From Rhizobium nepotum 39/7 (GTDB taxonomy: Bacteria > Pseudomonadota > Alphaproteobacteria > Rhizobiales > Rhizobiaceae): a DNA stretch of 64,000 nucleotides. The translations under genes were made by a program, and so were the position numbers. Of the stretch, positions 54,703 through 64,000 are shown piece after piece. The stretch spans positions 186,001 through 250,000 of the forward strand of contig NZ_JWJH01000005.1 of the NCBI RefSeq assembly GCF_000949865.1, read 5' to 3'. Under the pieces are notes generated by a model, which was given only the letters and a program-made list of their open reading frames with translations, was not told the origin of the DNA and did no database searches. The first letter of the stretch is position 1. The number at the start of each line of letters is the position of its first letter.

Positions 54703-56214
54703 TCAATTCATCGAGAGCGCAACATTTTGCGCCGCCTGCAATGCAGCCGTATAGTTGTTTACCAGAAGATCGACCGATGCGGCGGTGGCATCGAAAACCG
54801 GAGCCGGATAGACGCCGAAGAAGATCGTCAGCGCAACCAGCGGATAAAGGATGACCTTTTCGCGGGTTGACAGATCGAGCATCGATTTCAGGCTTTCCTT
54901 CTCGAGCGCACCGAAGATCACGCGGCGGTAGAGCCACAGCGCATAAGCAGCCGAGAGGATGACGCCGGTTGCCGCAAACAGCGCGACCAGCGAGTTGGCG
55001 CGGAATACGCCGACCAGCGTCAGGAATTCACCGACAAAGCCTGACGTGCCGGGCAAACCGACATTGGCCATGGTGAAGATCATGAAGGCGACGGCATATT
55101 TCGGCATGTTGTTCACGAGACCGCCATAGGCGGATATCTCGCGGGTGTGCAGCCGGTCGTAAACGACGCCGACGCAGAGGAAGAGCGCGCCGGAGACGAT
55201 GCCGTGCGACAGCATCTGGAAGATCGCGCCCTGCACGCCCTGCACATTGGCGGCGAAGATGCCCATGGTCACGTAACCCATGTGGGCAACGGAGGAGTAG
55301 GCGATCAGCTTCTTGATGTCATCCTGCATCATCGCCACCAGCGAGGTGTATATGATGGCGAGAACCGACAGCGTGAAGACGAAGGGTGCGAAATAATCCG
55401 ACGCCAGCGGGAACATCGACAGCGAGAAACGGATGAAACCGTAACCGCCGAGCTTCAGCATGACGCCGGCAAGGATGACCGAACCGGCGGTCGGCGCCTG
55501 CACGTGGGCGTCCGGCAGCCAGGTATGCACCGGCCACATCGGCATCTTGACCGAGAAGGCCGCGAAACAGGCAAGCCAGAGCCAGGTCTGCATGCCGGCC
55601 GGGAAGCCGTATTTCAGAAGTTCGGTCATATCTGTCGTACCGGACTGCCAGTACATCGCCATGATGGCGAGCATGGTCAGAACCGAGCCGAGCAGCGTGT
55701 AGAGGAAGAACTTGTAGGAGGCGTAAACGCGATCCTTGCCGCCCCAGACGCCGATGATGATGAACATCGGGATCAGCGTCGCTTCGAAGAAGACGTAGAA
55801 GAGAACTGTATCCAGCGCCACGAAGACGCCGACCATGACGACTTCCAGCAGCAGGAAGGCGATCATGTATTCCTTGACGCGCTTCTCGATCGAATTCCAG
55901 CTTGCCAGTACGCAGAAAGGCATGAGGAAAGTGGTGAGGATGACGAACAGCATGGAGATGCCGTCGACACCCAGATGATAGGCGGCGATGTTGCCGAACC
56001 AGGCGTGTTTTTCGACCATCTGGAAACCGGGGTTCGAATTATCGAAGCCGATCCAGACGAACAGCGACACCAGGAAGGTGAAAACGGTCGTCAGCAGCGA
56101 GACGTTGAGAATGTTGCGGCGCCCGAAAGGGCCGTTCTCGTTGGTCAGCAGCAAGAGCACCACGCCGACGAGCGGCAGAAAGGTGACCGTTGAAAGAATG
56201 GGCCAATCGGTCAT
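54703..56214 (-). CDS. nuoM: NADH-quinone oxidoreductase subunit M
   Basis: An antiporter-like proton-pumping subunit, 503 residues. Signatures: [56 protein letters not shown] with the conserved Glu, [41 protein letters not shown], and [18 protein letters not shown]. Its start overlaps the nuoL stop by one base (TGATG), so the two are coupled. Confidence 0.97.
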   Translation of the reverse strand: MTDWPILSTVTFLPLVGVVLLLLTNENGPFGRRNILNVSLLTTVFTFLVSLFVWIGFDNSNPGFQMVEKHAWFGNIAAYHLGVDGISMLFVILTTFLMPFCVLASWNSIEKRVKEYMIAFLLLEVVMVGVFVALDTVLFYVFFEATLIPMFIIIGVWGGKDRVYASYKFFLYTLLGSVLTMLAIMAMYWQSGTTDMTELLKYGFPAGMQTWLWLACFAAFSVKMPMWPVHTWLPDAHVQAPTAGSVILAGVMLKLGGYGFIRFSLSMFPLASDYFAPFVFTLSVLAIIYTSLVAMMQDDIKKLIAYSSVAHMGYVTMGIFAANVQGVQGAIFQMLSHGIVSGALFLCVGVVYDRLHTREISAYGGLVNNMPKYAVAFMIFTMANVGLPGTSGFVGEFLTLVGVFRANSLVALFAATGVILSAAYALWLYRRVIFGALEKESLKSMLDLSTREKVILYPLVALTIFFGVYPAPVFDATAASVDLLVNNYTAALQAAQNVALSMN

Positions 56215-58211
56215 CAGAGGGCACTCCCAAGCATCATCCAGGTGACAAGCGCCGCGATGCCGATCAGCATCGCAAAGGCATAATGATAAAGGTAACCGGA
56301 TTGCAGGCGGACCATGCGGTTGGTCACGTCAACCACACGCGCTGCAATGCCGTTCGGTCCATAATGGTCGATGACGGCCACGTCGCCCTTCTTCCACAGG
56401 AAGCGGCCAAGCGCCTTTGCGGAACGAACGAAGAGGAAGTCGTAAAGTTCGTCGAAGTACCACTTGTTCAGAAGGAACTGGTAGAGGCCACGATGGGTCT
56501 CAGCCAGACGCTTCGGCGTCTCCGGCGACTTGATATACATGTACCATGCGGTCACGAAACCAAGCGCCATCGCGAAGAACGGGCTCCACTTAACCCACAG
56601 CGGCACATGGTGGAACTCTTCGAGGATTTCGTTTTCCGGAAGCATGAACAGAGCCCCCTTCCAGAATTCGGCATATTCCTCGCCGAAGAAATGACCTTCG
56701 AAAAGAACGCCGGCAAAGATCGCGCCGATCGTGAGGATGAAAAGCGGAATCAGCATGACCATCGGCGATTCATGCACATGGTGCATCACATCAGCCGAAG
56801 CGCGCGGCTTGCCGAAGAAGGTCATGAACGCCAGGCGCCAGGAATAGAAGCTGGTGAACAGCGCCGCAATGACCAGCAACGTGAAGGCGAAGCCTGACAG
56901 CACCGAATGGGACGCGTAAGCGGATTCGATGATGACATCCTTCGAGAAGAAGCCGGCGAAACCGATCATCGTGCCGGGAATGCCAACGCCTGTCAGCGCC
57001 AGCGTGCCGACGGTCATCGTCCAGAAGGTGATGGGGATATGCTTGCGCAGGCCACCCATGTAACGCATGTCCTGCTCGCCATCGACGGCGTGGATGACGG
57101 AACCGGCGCACAAGAACAGCAGTGCCTTGAAGAAGGCGTGCGTGAACAGGTGGAACACGGCCGCGCCATAAGCGCCGACGCCGAGCGCCACGAACATGTA
57201 ACCGAGCTGCGAGCAGGTCGAATAGGCGATGACGCGCTTGATGTCGTTCTGCACGAGACCAACGGTCGCCGCGAAGAAGGCGGTGATCGCACCGATCAGC
57301 GTCACGACGGTCAGTGCAGTCGGCGACAGTTCAAACAGCGGCGACATGCGGGCGACGAGGAAGACACCGGCGGTGACCATGGTTGCGGCGTGAATGAGGG
57401 CAGACACCGGGGTCGGGCCTTCCATCGCGTCCGGCAGCCAGGTGTGCAGCAGGAACTGCGCCGATTTACCCATCGCGCCCATGAAGAGCAGCAGGCACAC
57501 GCCCGTCATCGCATTGGCCTTGTCGAGATGCATGCCGAACAGGTTGATGACGGTTTCGGTGGAGGCAGCGCCTTCGGCCGGCAGATAGGTGCTGGCGGCG
57601 GCAAAAACCGTCTCCAGATTGATCGAGCCGAACAGCACGAAGATACCGGAAATGCCGAGGATGAAGCCGAAGTCACCGACGCGGTTGACGATGAAGGCCT
57701 TCATGGCGGCAGCAGACGCGGAAGGCTTCTTGAACCAGAAGCCGATCAGCAGATAGGACGCGAGACCCACGCCTTCCCAGCCGAAGAACATCTGCAGCAG
57801 GTTGTCGGAGGTCACCAGCATCAGCATGGCGAAGGTGAACAGCGAAAGATAGGCGAAGAAGCGCGGACGATGCGGATCGTGGTGCATGTATCCGATCGAA
57901 TAGAGGTGCACCAGCGTCGAGACCGTGTTGACGACGACGAACATGACGGCCGTCAGCGTATCGATGCGGAAGGCCCATTCAACGTCGATGCCGCCGGACT
58001 GGATCCAGCGCAGCACGGTGACCTTGATCACCTCGCCCGGTTCGCCATGGGCAAGTGCGACACTAAAGAAGACGACCCACGACAGGATGGCGACCACGAT
58101 CATCAGACCGGTGGTGACATATTCCGAGGCCTTGGCGCCGATCGACCGGCCAAACAGGCCGGCGATCAGGAAACCGATCAGGGGAAGAAAGACGATAGCC
58201 TTGTAGATCAT
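56214..58211 (-). CDS. nuoL: NADH-quinone oxidoreductase subunit L
   Basis: The distal antiporter-like subunit with the long lateral helix, 665 residues. Signatures: [91 protein letters not shown] and [22 protein letters not shown]. The C-terminal 150 residues hold the amphipathic helix and last membrane helix. It starts 7 nt after the nuoK stop. Confidence 0.97.
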   Translation of the reverse strand: MIYKAIVFLPLIGFLIAGLFGRSIGAKASEYVTTGLMIVVAILSWVVFFSVALAHGEPGEVIKVTVLRWIQSGGIDVEWAFRIDTLTAVMFVVVNTVSTLVHLYSIGYMHHDPHRPRFFAYLSLFTFAMLMLVTSDNLLQMFFGWEGVGLASYLLIGFWFKKPSASAAAMKAFIVNRVGDFGFILGISGIFVLFGSINLETVFAAASTYLPAEGAASTETVINLFGMHLDKANAMTGVCLLLFMGAMGKSAQFLLHTWLPDAMEGPTPVSALIHAATMVTAGVFLVARMSPLFELSPTALTVVTLIGAITAFFAATVGLVQNDIKRVIAYSTCSQLGYMFVALGVGAYGAAVFHLFTHAFFKALLFLCAGSVIHAVDGEQDMRYMGGLRKHIPITFWTMTVGTLALTGVGIPGTMIGFAGFFSKDVIIESAYASHSVLSGFAFTLLVIAALFTSFYSWRLAFMTFFGKPRASADVMHHVHESPMVMLIPLFILTIGAIFAGVLFEGHFFGEEYAEFWKGALFMLPENEILEEFHHVPLWVKWSPFFAMALGFVTAWYMYIKSPETPKRLAETHRGLYQFLLNKWYFDELYDFLFVRSAKALGRFLWKKGDVAVIDHYGPNGIAARVVDVTNRMVRLQSGYLYHYAFAMLIGIAALVTWMMLGSAL

Positions 58212-58218
58212 AGCCTTG

Positions 58219-58527
58219 TCAGCCCTTCATCATATTGACGTCTTCAACGGCGATCGATCCGCGGTTGCGGTAGAAGACAACGAGTATTGCAAGACCGATG
58301 GCCGCTTCGGCGGCTGCGACGGTCAGAATGAAAAGTGCGAAGACCTGGCCGACGATGTCGTTCAGGAAAGCCGAGAACGCCACCATGTTGATGTTGACCG
58401 CAAGCAGGATAAGCTCGATCGACATGAGGATGACGATGACGTTCTTCCGGTTGAGAAAGATGCCGAAGACGCCGATCGTGAAGAGGATGGCGCTGACCGT
58501 CAGGTAGTGGGAAAGACCGATTACCAT
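58219..58527 (-). CDS. nuoK: NADH-quinone oxidoreductase subunit K
   Basis: A 102-residue membrane subunit with three helices. The conserved Glu residues are in [12 protein letters not shown] (second helix) and [11 protein letters not shown] (third helix). Part of the proton path next to nuoJ, from which it is separated by 29 nt. Full length for the family. Confidence 0.97.
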   Translation of the reverse strand: MVIGLSHYLTVSAILFTIGVFGIFLNRKNVIVILMSIELILLAVNINMVAFSAFLNDIVGQVFALFILTVAAAEAAIGLAILVVFYRNRGSIAVEDVNMMKG

Positions 58528-58556
58528 AGTGTGTTTCCTTGAATCCGTTCGCGCCT

Positions 58557-59171
58557 TCAGATGCCCTGGCCCGGCTTGACCTTGACCGTGGTGACGGCGG
58601 TCTTCGGGTCACGGCCGACCTGCGTGGATATATCCTGCCGCTTGATGTCGGTGCGGTGACGCAACGTCAGCACAATAGCGCCGATCATGGCCACCAGCAG
58701 CACGAGACCGGCCAGCTGGAAGAAGTAGACGTAATTGGTATAGAGCACGTCGCCCAGCGCCGCCGTATTGGTGCGCACGGCCGGCGGCGGGATCGGCATG
58801 GTGATCGATTTCGCCGCCTGCGGGTTGAGCACGCTGCCGCCGACAACGACGATCAGCTCGGCTGCGAGGATCACGCCGATCAGCGCGCCGACTGGCGCGT
58901 ATTGCAGCACGCCGGAGCGCAGCTCTGCGAAATCCACATCCAGCATCATGACGACGAAGAGGAAGAGCACCGCCACCGCACCGACATAGACCACCAGCAG
59001 GATCATGCCGAGGAACTCGGCTCCCGTCAGCAGGAACAACGCCGCTGCGTTGAAGAAGGTCAAAATCAGAAACAGCACCGAATGAACAGGGTTCTTCGAT
59101 GCGATGACCATGAACGCAGACGCCACGGCGACGAAAGCGAAAATATAAAAGAATACAGCGTGCAGACCCAT
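58557..59171 (-). CDS. nuoJ: NADH-quinone oxidoreductase subunit J
   Basis: A 204-residue membrane subunit with five helices (NuoJ/ND6). Typical are [63 protein letters not shown] and a C-terminal cytoplasmic tail with [19 protein letters not shown]. The 140-bp spacer to the nuoI stop (59172-59311) is longer than most in this operon and holds a small CGGGG-ctta-CCCCG hairpin (59282-59295), but no gene. Confidence 0.97.
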   Translation of the reverse strand: MGLHAVFFYIFAFVAVASAFMVIASKNPVHSVLFLILTFFNAAALFLLTGAEFLGMILLVVYVGAVAVLFLFVVMMLDVDFAELRSGVLQYAPVGALIGVILAAELIVVVGGSVLNPQAAKSITMPIPPPAVRTNTAALGDVLYTNYVYFFQLAGLVLLVAMIGAIVLTLRHRTDIKRQDISTQVGRDPKTAVTTVKVKPGQGI

Positions 59172-59311
59172 GTTGGTGCCTTTTTGTCCTCATCCGGGCG
59201 AAGATGGCGCGAAAGCCCCCTCACCCGTTTCGTCCCCGCCGGCGAAAACCGTGCAGGCTCTTTTACTCTTTCTTCGCTTCCCGGGGCTTACCCCGAAAAG
59301 ACGGTCGCGCC

Positions 59312-59803
59312 TTAACGATAAGGCGCATCCAGTGCGAGGTTGCGTGCGATTTCACGCTCCCAGCGGTCGCCATTGTCGAGAAGCTTCTGTTTGTCGAAAT
59401 AAAGCTCCTCGCGGGTTTCCGTCGCGAATTCGAAGTTCGGGCCTTCGACGATGGCATCGACCGGGCAAGCCTCCTGGCAGAAACCGCAATAGATGCACTT
59501 CACCATGTCGATGTCGTAACGCACCGTGCGGCGGGTGCCGTCGTTGCGGCGCGGGCCGGCTTCGATGGTGATAGCCTGAGCGGGACAGATCGCTTCACAC
59601 AGCTTGCAGGCGATGCAACGCTCTTCGCCGTTCGGATAACGGCGCAGCGCATGTTCGCCACGGAAGCGCGGAGACACCGGGCCCTTTTCGAAAGGATAGT
59701 TCACCGTCGCCTTCTGCTTGAAGAAGTGACGCATCGTCAGGAAGATCGCACCGACGAACTCCTTGAGGAATAGTGAATTGACGGCTTGGGAAAGGCTTGC
59801 CAT
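59312..59803 (-). CDS. nuoI: NADH-quinone oxidoreductase subunit I
   Basis: A 163-residue peripheral-arm subunit carrying two [4Fe-4S] clusters (N6a and N6b). The Cys motifs are [12 protein letters not shown] and [12 protein letters not shown]. The N-terminus has an amphipathic helix that contacts the membrane arm ([21 protein letters not shown]). It is 36 nt downstream of nuoH. Confidence 0.98.
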   Translation of the reverse strand: MASLSQAVNSLFLKEFVGAIFLTMRHFFKQKATVNYPFEKGPVSPRFRGEHALRRYPNGEERCIACKLCEAICPAQAITIEAGPRRNDGTRRTVRYDIDMVKCIYCGFCQEACPVDAIVEGPNFEFATETREELYFDKQKLLDNGDRWEREIARNLALDAPYR

Positions 59804-59839
59804 CTCAAACTCCAGATTTCTGAGCGAGGAGTACGGACA

Positions 59840-60886
59840 TCAACCGGCCCACCCCGTCAGCTTCAATACGAATGCAACAATAACGACCATGGCGAGCGAC
59901 AGCGGCAGGAACACCTTCCAGCCGAGGCGCATGAGCTGGTCATAGCGGTAACGCGGAACGAAAGCTTTCGTCAGAGCGATCATGAAGAAGACCATGCAGC
60001 CCTTGAGCACGAACCAGACGATACCCGGAACCCAGTTCAGGAACCACACATCCACGATCGGCAGCCAGCCACCGAGGAACAGGATCGTCGTCAGGCAGCA
60101 GATCATGACGATCGCAGCATATTCGCCGAGCATGAACATCATGTAGGGCGTTGAGCCGTATTCGACCATGTGACCGGCGACCAGTTCCGATTCCGCTTCC
60201 GGAAGGTCGAAGGGCGGACGGTTGGTTTCGGCAAGGCCCGAGATGAAGAACACGATGAACATCGGGAACAGCGACAGCCAGTGCCAGTCGAGGAACGAGG
60301 CAGGCAGGCCGAACATCGTGCCGAGACCGGTGCGCTGCGCAAGAACGATATCACTCAGGTTCAGCGAGCCGACGCAGAGCAGGACAGTGACGATGACGAG
60401 GCCGATCGACACTTCGTAGGACACCATCTGCGCCGCAGAACGGAGCGCGCCGAGGAACGGATATTTCGAGTTCGAAGCCCAGCCGCCCATGATGATGCCG
60501 TACACTTCAAGCGAGGAAATCGCGAAGATGTAGAGAATGCCGACATTGATATTGGCGATGACCCAGCCATCGGCGAAGGGAATGACCGCGTAGGTGGCAA
60601 GCGCCAGCGTCACGGCGACCAGCGGCGCCAGAAGGAAGACCGCCTTGTTGGCACCTGCCGGAATGACGGGCTCCTTCAGGATGAACTTCAAAAGGTCGGC
60701 GAAGGACTGGAAGAGACCGAAGGGACCGACGACGTTCGGACCACGGCGCAACTGCACGGCTGCCCAGACCTTGCGGTCGGCGAGCAGAAGGAAGGCGATG
60801 GCCACCAGAAGGCAAACGAGAAGCAGCAGGGACTGGCCGACCATGATCAGCGCGGGCCAGACGTAGCTCCAGAAAAACAATTCCAT
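59840..60886 (-). CDS. nuoH: NADH-quinone oxidoreductase subunit H
   Basis: A 348-residue membrane subunit that forms the quinone chamber, with about eight helices. Signatures: [67 protein letters not shown], and [25 protein letters not shown] with its acidic loop facing the quinone. It starts 12 nt after the nuoG stop. Confidence 0.98.
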   Translation of the reverse strand: MELFFWSYVWPALIMVGQSLLLLVCLLVAIAFLLLADRKVWAAVQLRRGPNVVGPFGLFQSFADLLKFILKEPVIPAGANKAVFLLAPLVAVTLALATYAVIPFADGWVIANINVGILYIFAISSLEVYGIIMGGWASNSKYPFLGALRSAAQMVSYEVSIGLVIVTVLLCVGSLNLSDIVLAQRTGLGTMFGLPASFLDWHWLSLFPMFIVFFISGLAETNRPPFDLPEAESELVAGHMVEYGSTPYMMFMLGEYAAIVMICCLTTILFLGGWLPIVDVWFLNWVPGIVWFVLKGCMVFFMIALTKAFVPRYRYDQLMRLGWKVFLPLSLAMVVIVAFVLKLTGWAG

Positions 60887-60898
60887 AATCCCCTACCC

Positions 60899-62980
60899 TT
60901 ACTCTGCCGCAGCCTGGAAATTGTTGCGGACCAATGCGGAACACTCGGCCATGACGGCGGATGCACGCGCAATCGGGTTCGTCAAATAAAAGTCTTTTAC
61001 CGGCGAGGCAAACGCCGACTTGCTGAGGCTGCCCGCACGTCCGGCCAGAGCCTCGATATCTTGGCCGTTGCCGGCGACGATTTCGTCGGTTTCCGCCAGA
61101 TGCGGATGCGCGACATAAAGCTGGCCGCGCAGCGCCGACAGCGAGTCAAACGGCAGCTTCTTGCCGAGAACGTCGGACAACGCACGCAGGATCGCCCAGT
61201 CTTCGCGGGCCTCGCCCGGTGCAAAACCGGCGCGGTTGCCCACCTGAACGCGGCCTTCGGTGTTGACCCAGATACCGGATTTTTCGGTATAGGCCGCACC
61301 CGGAAGGATGACGTCGGCGTGCATCGCACCATGGTCGCCATGGCTGCCGATATAGACGGTGAACTTCGCACCCTTGTTCGACAGGTCGAGTTCATCGGCG
61401 CCGAGCAGGAAGAGAACGTCCATGGACGTTACCATTTCGGCGGCGGCAACACCGCCCTCACCCGGCACGAAGCCGATATCGAGACCACCGACGCGGGCAG
61501 CGGCGGTATGCAGCACCGAGAAGCCGTTCCATTCGTCGCTGATGGCACCAACCGAAACGGCAAGCTTTGCAGCAGCCGCGAGCACGGCTGCACCATCGGC
61601 ACGCGCCAGAGCGCCCTGGCCGACAATGATCAGCGGGTTCTTGGCGGACTTCAGCTTGTCGACGAAGCTGTGCGAACCATTGGCGAGATCCGAAAGCGTT
61701 TCCGCGCCGGAGCCGAGATATTCATAATTGTAGCGCAGCTCGCCGGCTTCGCCGATCACGCCGATCGGGAAACCGCCGCGACGCCAGCGCTTGCGGATGC
61801 GGGCGTTGAGCACGGCCGCTTCGAAACGCGGGTTCGCACCGACGATCAGTAGCGCGTCCGCATGCTCGATGCCTTCAATGGTGGAATTGAACAGGTAGCT
61901 GGCGCGACCCAGAGACGGATCAAGCGCTGCGCCATCCTGACGGCAATCGACATTGGCCGAGCCGAGCGACGCCAGAAGCGACTTCAGCGCGAACATTTCC
62001 TCGACGGAAGCAAGGTCGCCGGCAATCGCACCGATCTTGTTACCGCTGGTCGCGGCAACTGCCTGCTTGATCGCGCCGAAGGCTTCGCCCCAGTTTGCAG
62101 GCTGCAACCGGCCATCCTTGCGAACGTAAGGCCGGTCGAGACGCTGGGTCTTCAGGCCGTCCCAGATGAAGCGGCTTTTGTCGGAAATCCACTCTTCGTT
62201 GATCGCCTCGTTGACGCGCGGCATGACGCGCATGACTTCGCGACCACGGGTATCGACGCGGATGGCCGAACCGAGAGCGTCCATCACGTCGATGGTTTCG
62301 GTCTTGTTCAGTTCCCACGGACGGGCGGTGAAGGCGAAAGGCTTGGAGGTGAGCGCGCCGACCGGGCAAAGGTCGACCACGTTGCCCTGAAGCTCTGACG
62401 TCATCGCCTGCTCGAGATAGGTGGTGATCTCGGCATCCTCGCCGCGGCCGATGAGGCCGAGTTCAGCAATGCCGGCAACTTCCGTCGTAAAACGGACGCA
62501 GCGCGTGCAGTGGATGCAGCGGTTCATGACAGTCTTGACGAGCGGGCCGATATATTTGTCTTCAACCGCACGCTTGTTTTCCGCGTAACGCGAACCGGCG
62601 ATACCGAAGGCCATGGCCTGGTCCTGCAGGTCGCATTCGCCGCCCTGGTCGCAGATCGGGCAATCGAGCGGATGGTTGATCAGCAGGAATTCCATCACGC
62701 CTTCGCGGGCCTTCTTGACCATCGGCGTATTGGTGAAAACTTCCGGCAATTCGCCATTCGGGCCGCCGCGAACGTCGCGAACGCCCATGGCGCAGGAAGC
62801 GGCGGGCTTGGGCGGTCCGCCCTTCACCTCGATGAGACACATGCGGCAGTTACCCGCGACCGACAAGCGCTCATGAAAACAAAAGCGCGGAACTTCAGCA
62901 CCAGCCTCCTCGCACGCCTGCAACAGCGTGAAATGATCCGGAACCTCGATCTCTTTACCGTCAACCTTGAGCTTTGCCAT
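60899..62980 (-). CDS. nuoG: NADH-quinone oxidoreductase subunit G
   Basis: The large Fe-S subunit of the peripheral arm, 693 residues from ATG 62980 ([11 protein letters not shown]). Cluster motifs in order: a [2Fe-2S] set with [15 protein letters not shown] and a further Cys in KPAASC, the His/3-Cys [4Fe-4S] motif [18 protein letters not shown], and the N5/N4-type site [10 protein letters not shown] with CPVGAL. The rest is a molybdopterin-oxidoreductase-like domain without Mo ligands. The open frame upstream to 63085 is not conserved sequence. A 156-bp spacer with a strong hairpin separates it from nuoF. Confidence 0.97.
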   Translation of the reverse strand: MAKLKVDGKEIEVPDHFTLLQACEEAGAEVPRFCFHERLSVAGNCRMCLIEVKGGPPKPAASCAMGVRDVRGGPNGELPEVFTNTPMVKKAREGVMEFLLINHPLDCPICDQGGECDLQDQAMAFGIAGSRYAENKRAVEDKYIGPLVKTVMNRCIHCTRCVRFTTEVAGIAELGLIGRGEDAEITTYLEQAMTSELQGNVVDLCPVGALTSKPFAFTARPWELNKTETIDVMDALGSAIRVDTRGREVMRVMPRVNEAINEEWISDKSRFIWDGLKTQRLDRPYVRKDGRLQPANWGEAFGAIKQAVAATSGNKIGAIAGDLASVEEMFALKSLLASLGSANVDCRQDGAALDPSLGRASYLFNSTIEGIEHADALLIVGANPRFEAAVLNARIRKRWRRGGFPIGVIGEAGELRYNYEYLGSGAETLSDLANGSHSFVDKLKSAKNPLIIVGQGALARADGAAVLAAAAKLAVSVGAISDEWNGFSVLHTAAARVGGLDIGFVPGEGGVAAAEMVTSMDVLFLLGADELDLSNKGAKFTVYIGSHGDHGAMHADVILPGAAYTEKSGIWVNTEGRVQVGNRAGFAPGEAREDWAILRALSDVLGKKLPFDSLSALRGQLYVAHPHLAETDEIVAGNGQDIEALAGRAGSLSKSAFASPVKDFYLTNPIARASAVMAECSALVRNNFQAAAE

Positions 62981-63092
62981 GGTTCTACTTACGTCCTGTT
63001 GCCTGTTCGTCCCGTGTCTCTCACACGGTCCGCAACAAATCCTTAATCGCGCCCGACCCTCAATCTCGTCGGCCAGGCGCTTCATGGTGTCC

Positions 63093-63117
63093 CGGCGCCG
63101 GGATCATCCCCGCGCCG
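63093..63117. repeat. Intercistronic hairpin between nuoF and nuoG
   Basis: CGGCGC-C-GGGA-TCA-TCCC-C-GCGCCG is a near-perfect palindrome: 6 bp, a C/C mismatch, 4 bp and a 3-nt loop. It lies in the 156-bp spacer (62981-63136), which shows no gene. It has no T run, so it is not a standard terminator. It may protect or limit mRNA between the cistrons, or be a palindromic element. Confidence 0.6.
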
Positions 63118-63136
63118 CATGCAAACTGCGAAAAGC

Positions 63137-64000
63137 TTATTCGGCAGCTTCCAGAACAGCGCCATCATCCATGGCCCTGTAGGTATATTGGTCGATGCGC
63201 TTTTCGATTTCCGGACGGAAATTGCGGATCAGCGCCTGTACCGGCCATGCGGCGGCGTCGCCCAGCGCACAGATGGTGTGGCCTTCGATCTGCTTGGTCA
63301 CTTCGAACAGCATGTCGATTTCACGCTTCTGCGCGTTACCCTTCACCATGCGTTCCAGCACGCGCCACATCCAGCCGGTGCCTTCGCGGCACGGCGTGCA
63401 CTGGCCGCAGCTTTCGTGCTTGAAGAAAGCCGCGATGCGGGCAATCGCCTTGATGACGTCGGTGGACTTGTCCATGACGATCATGCCGCCGGTGCCGAAG
63501 GAGGACTTGACCTCGCGCATGCCGTCGAAATCCATGATGGCGTCCTTCATGTCCTCACCGCGAACGATGGGGCAGGATGCACCGCCGGGGATGACGCCGA
63601 GCAGATTGTCCCAGCCGCCGCGAATACCGCCGCAATGGTGCTCGATCAGCTCGCGGAAGGACAGGCCCAGCGCGTCTTCGAAGGTGCAGGGACGCTCGAC
63701 ATGGCCGGAGACCATGAACAGCTTGGTGCCGACATTGTTCGGACGGCCGATCGACGAGAACCATGCCGCACCTCGGCGCAGGATGGTCGGCGCAACCGCG
63801 ATGGATTCGACGTTATTGACCGTCGTCGGGCAGCCGTAAAGGCCCATATTGGCCGGGAACGGTGGCTTAAGACGCGGCTGGCCCTTTTTGCCCTCAAGGC
63901 TTTCGAGCAGAGCCGTCTCTTCGCCGCAGATGTAAGCACCAGCGCCGTGATGGACGTAGATGTCGTAATCCCAGCCGTTCTTGTTGTTCTTGCCGAGCAG
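63137..64000 (-). CDS. nuoF: NADH-quinone oxidoreductase subunit F, 5' end outside window
   Basis: The NADH- and FMN-binding subunit. The frame is open to the window edge, so only the C-terminal 287 residues are seen. The visible part includes [34 protein letters not shown], part of the FMN/NADH site, [11 protein letters not shown], and the N3 [4Fe-4S] motif [15 protein letters not shown] with the fourth Cys in [12 protein letters not shown]. The Met at 63847 is internal. Confidence 0.97.
   Translation of the reverse strand: MLGKNNKNGWDYDIYVHHGAGAYICGEETALLESLEGKKGQPRLKPPFPANMGLYGCPTTVNNVESIAVAPTILRRGAAWFSSIGRPNNVGTKLFMVSGHVERPCTFEDALGLSFRELIEHHCGGIRGGWDNLLGVIPGGASCPIVRGEDMKDAIMDFDGMREVKSSFGTGGMIVMDKSTDVIKAIARIAAFFKHESCGQCTPCREGTGWMWRVLERMVKGNAQKREIDMLFEVTKQIEGHTICALGDAAAWPVQALIRNFRPEIEKRIDQYTYRAMDDGAVLEAAE

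Noticed and set aside
53170..54870. 566-codon ORF antisense to nuoN
   Set aside because: Its translation is an Asp/Arg/His/Gln-rich shadow of membrane-protein codons, with no hydrophobic core or motif; nuoN on the other strand is certain.
59172..59311. The nuoI-nuoJ spacer as an attenuator or small gene
   Set aside because: Only a 5-bp hairpin without a T run and no ORF with an RBS; not enough to call a regulatory element.
60170..61852. 560-codon ORF antisense to nuoH/nuoG
   Set aside because: Crosses the nuoH-nuoG junction on the wrong strand and shows no recognisable domain.
1..64000. CRISPR arrays, prophage, insertion sequences, tRNA or rRNA genes
   Set aside because: No regularly spaced repeats, integrase or transposase-like proteins, att-like duplications or cloverleaf sequences were found on reading the window; gene content is core chromosomal.

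Overview
This window is chromosomal core DNA of an alphaproteobacterium of the Rhizobiaceae, most likely Agrobacterium. The evidence is GC-rich coding DNA, the divK-pleD cell-cycle pair, RNase E together with RNase J, an NDUFA12 complex I accessory subunit, DUF2155, DUF3572, DUF1467 and UPF0386 families, a short 440-residue ProS, and a gene order I recognise from memory as rhizobial. I see no prophage, insertion sequence, CRISPR array, tRNA or rRNA. Assignments rest on reading the proteins and on family knowledge; no search was run.

Layout. 1-2580: 3' part of rne with a strong terminator. 2668-6160: accessory metabolic genes (an SDR with an altered active site, a NIPSNAP/ABM pair divergent from an ArsR-type regulator, an aminotransferase). 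6326-11114: periplasmic DsbA-like protein, aroQ, accB-accC, aat, then DUF2155 and the NDUFA12-like complex I subunit on the other strand. 11225-17243: gatB, gatA and gatC mixed with GNAT acetyltransferases, a DUF1294 membrane protein and a YjhX/UPF0386 protein. 17369-23600: UPF0173 hydrolase, PhnA-domain protein, ruvX, small membrane proteins, TetR regulator, GNAT, AidB-like flavoprotein, NTF2-like protein. 23895-36047: a long plus-strand run of pyrB, pyrC', plsY, dprA, topA, rnr, DUF983, NUDIX, MFS and rpmG. 36048-36896: a gene-free convergent gap with an AT-rich island. 36897-41854: pleD and divK (minus), then DUF3572, dinB and an L,D-transpeptidase (plus). 42029-49466: dnaE, a tiny membrane ORF, lolD, lolC and proS, all minus. 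49467-50159: intergenic region carrying a probable small RNA. 50160-64000: DUF1467, rnj, birA and nuoN-M-L-K-J-I-H-G-F, all minus; nuoF runs off the window end.

The genes serve core functions: RNA decay (RNases E, R, J), fatty-acid synthesis (accBC, plsY), tRNA charging (gatCAB, proS), pyrimidine synthesis (pyrB/pyrC'), replication, topology and repair (dnaE, topA, dinB, dprA, ruvX), cell-cycle signalling (divK/pleD), lipoprotein export (lolCD) and respiration (nuoF-N).

I did not find a new multi-gene system. The items most worth a second look are: a dihydroorotase-like gene next to pyrB that has lost every expected metal ligand; an SDR that lacks its Tyr-Lys dyad; a hairpin-plus-promoter sRNA candidate upstream of proS; a terminator-like hairpin in the rpmG leader; a paired-hairpin repeat with compensatory base changes; a four-cysteine extension on DNA polymerase IV; and two small membrane ORFs.
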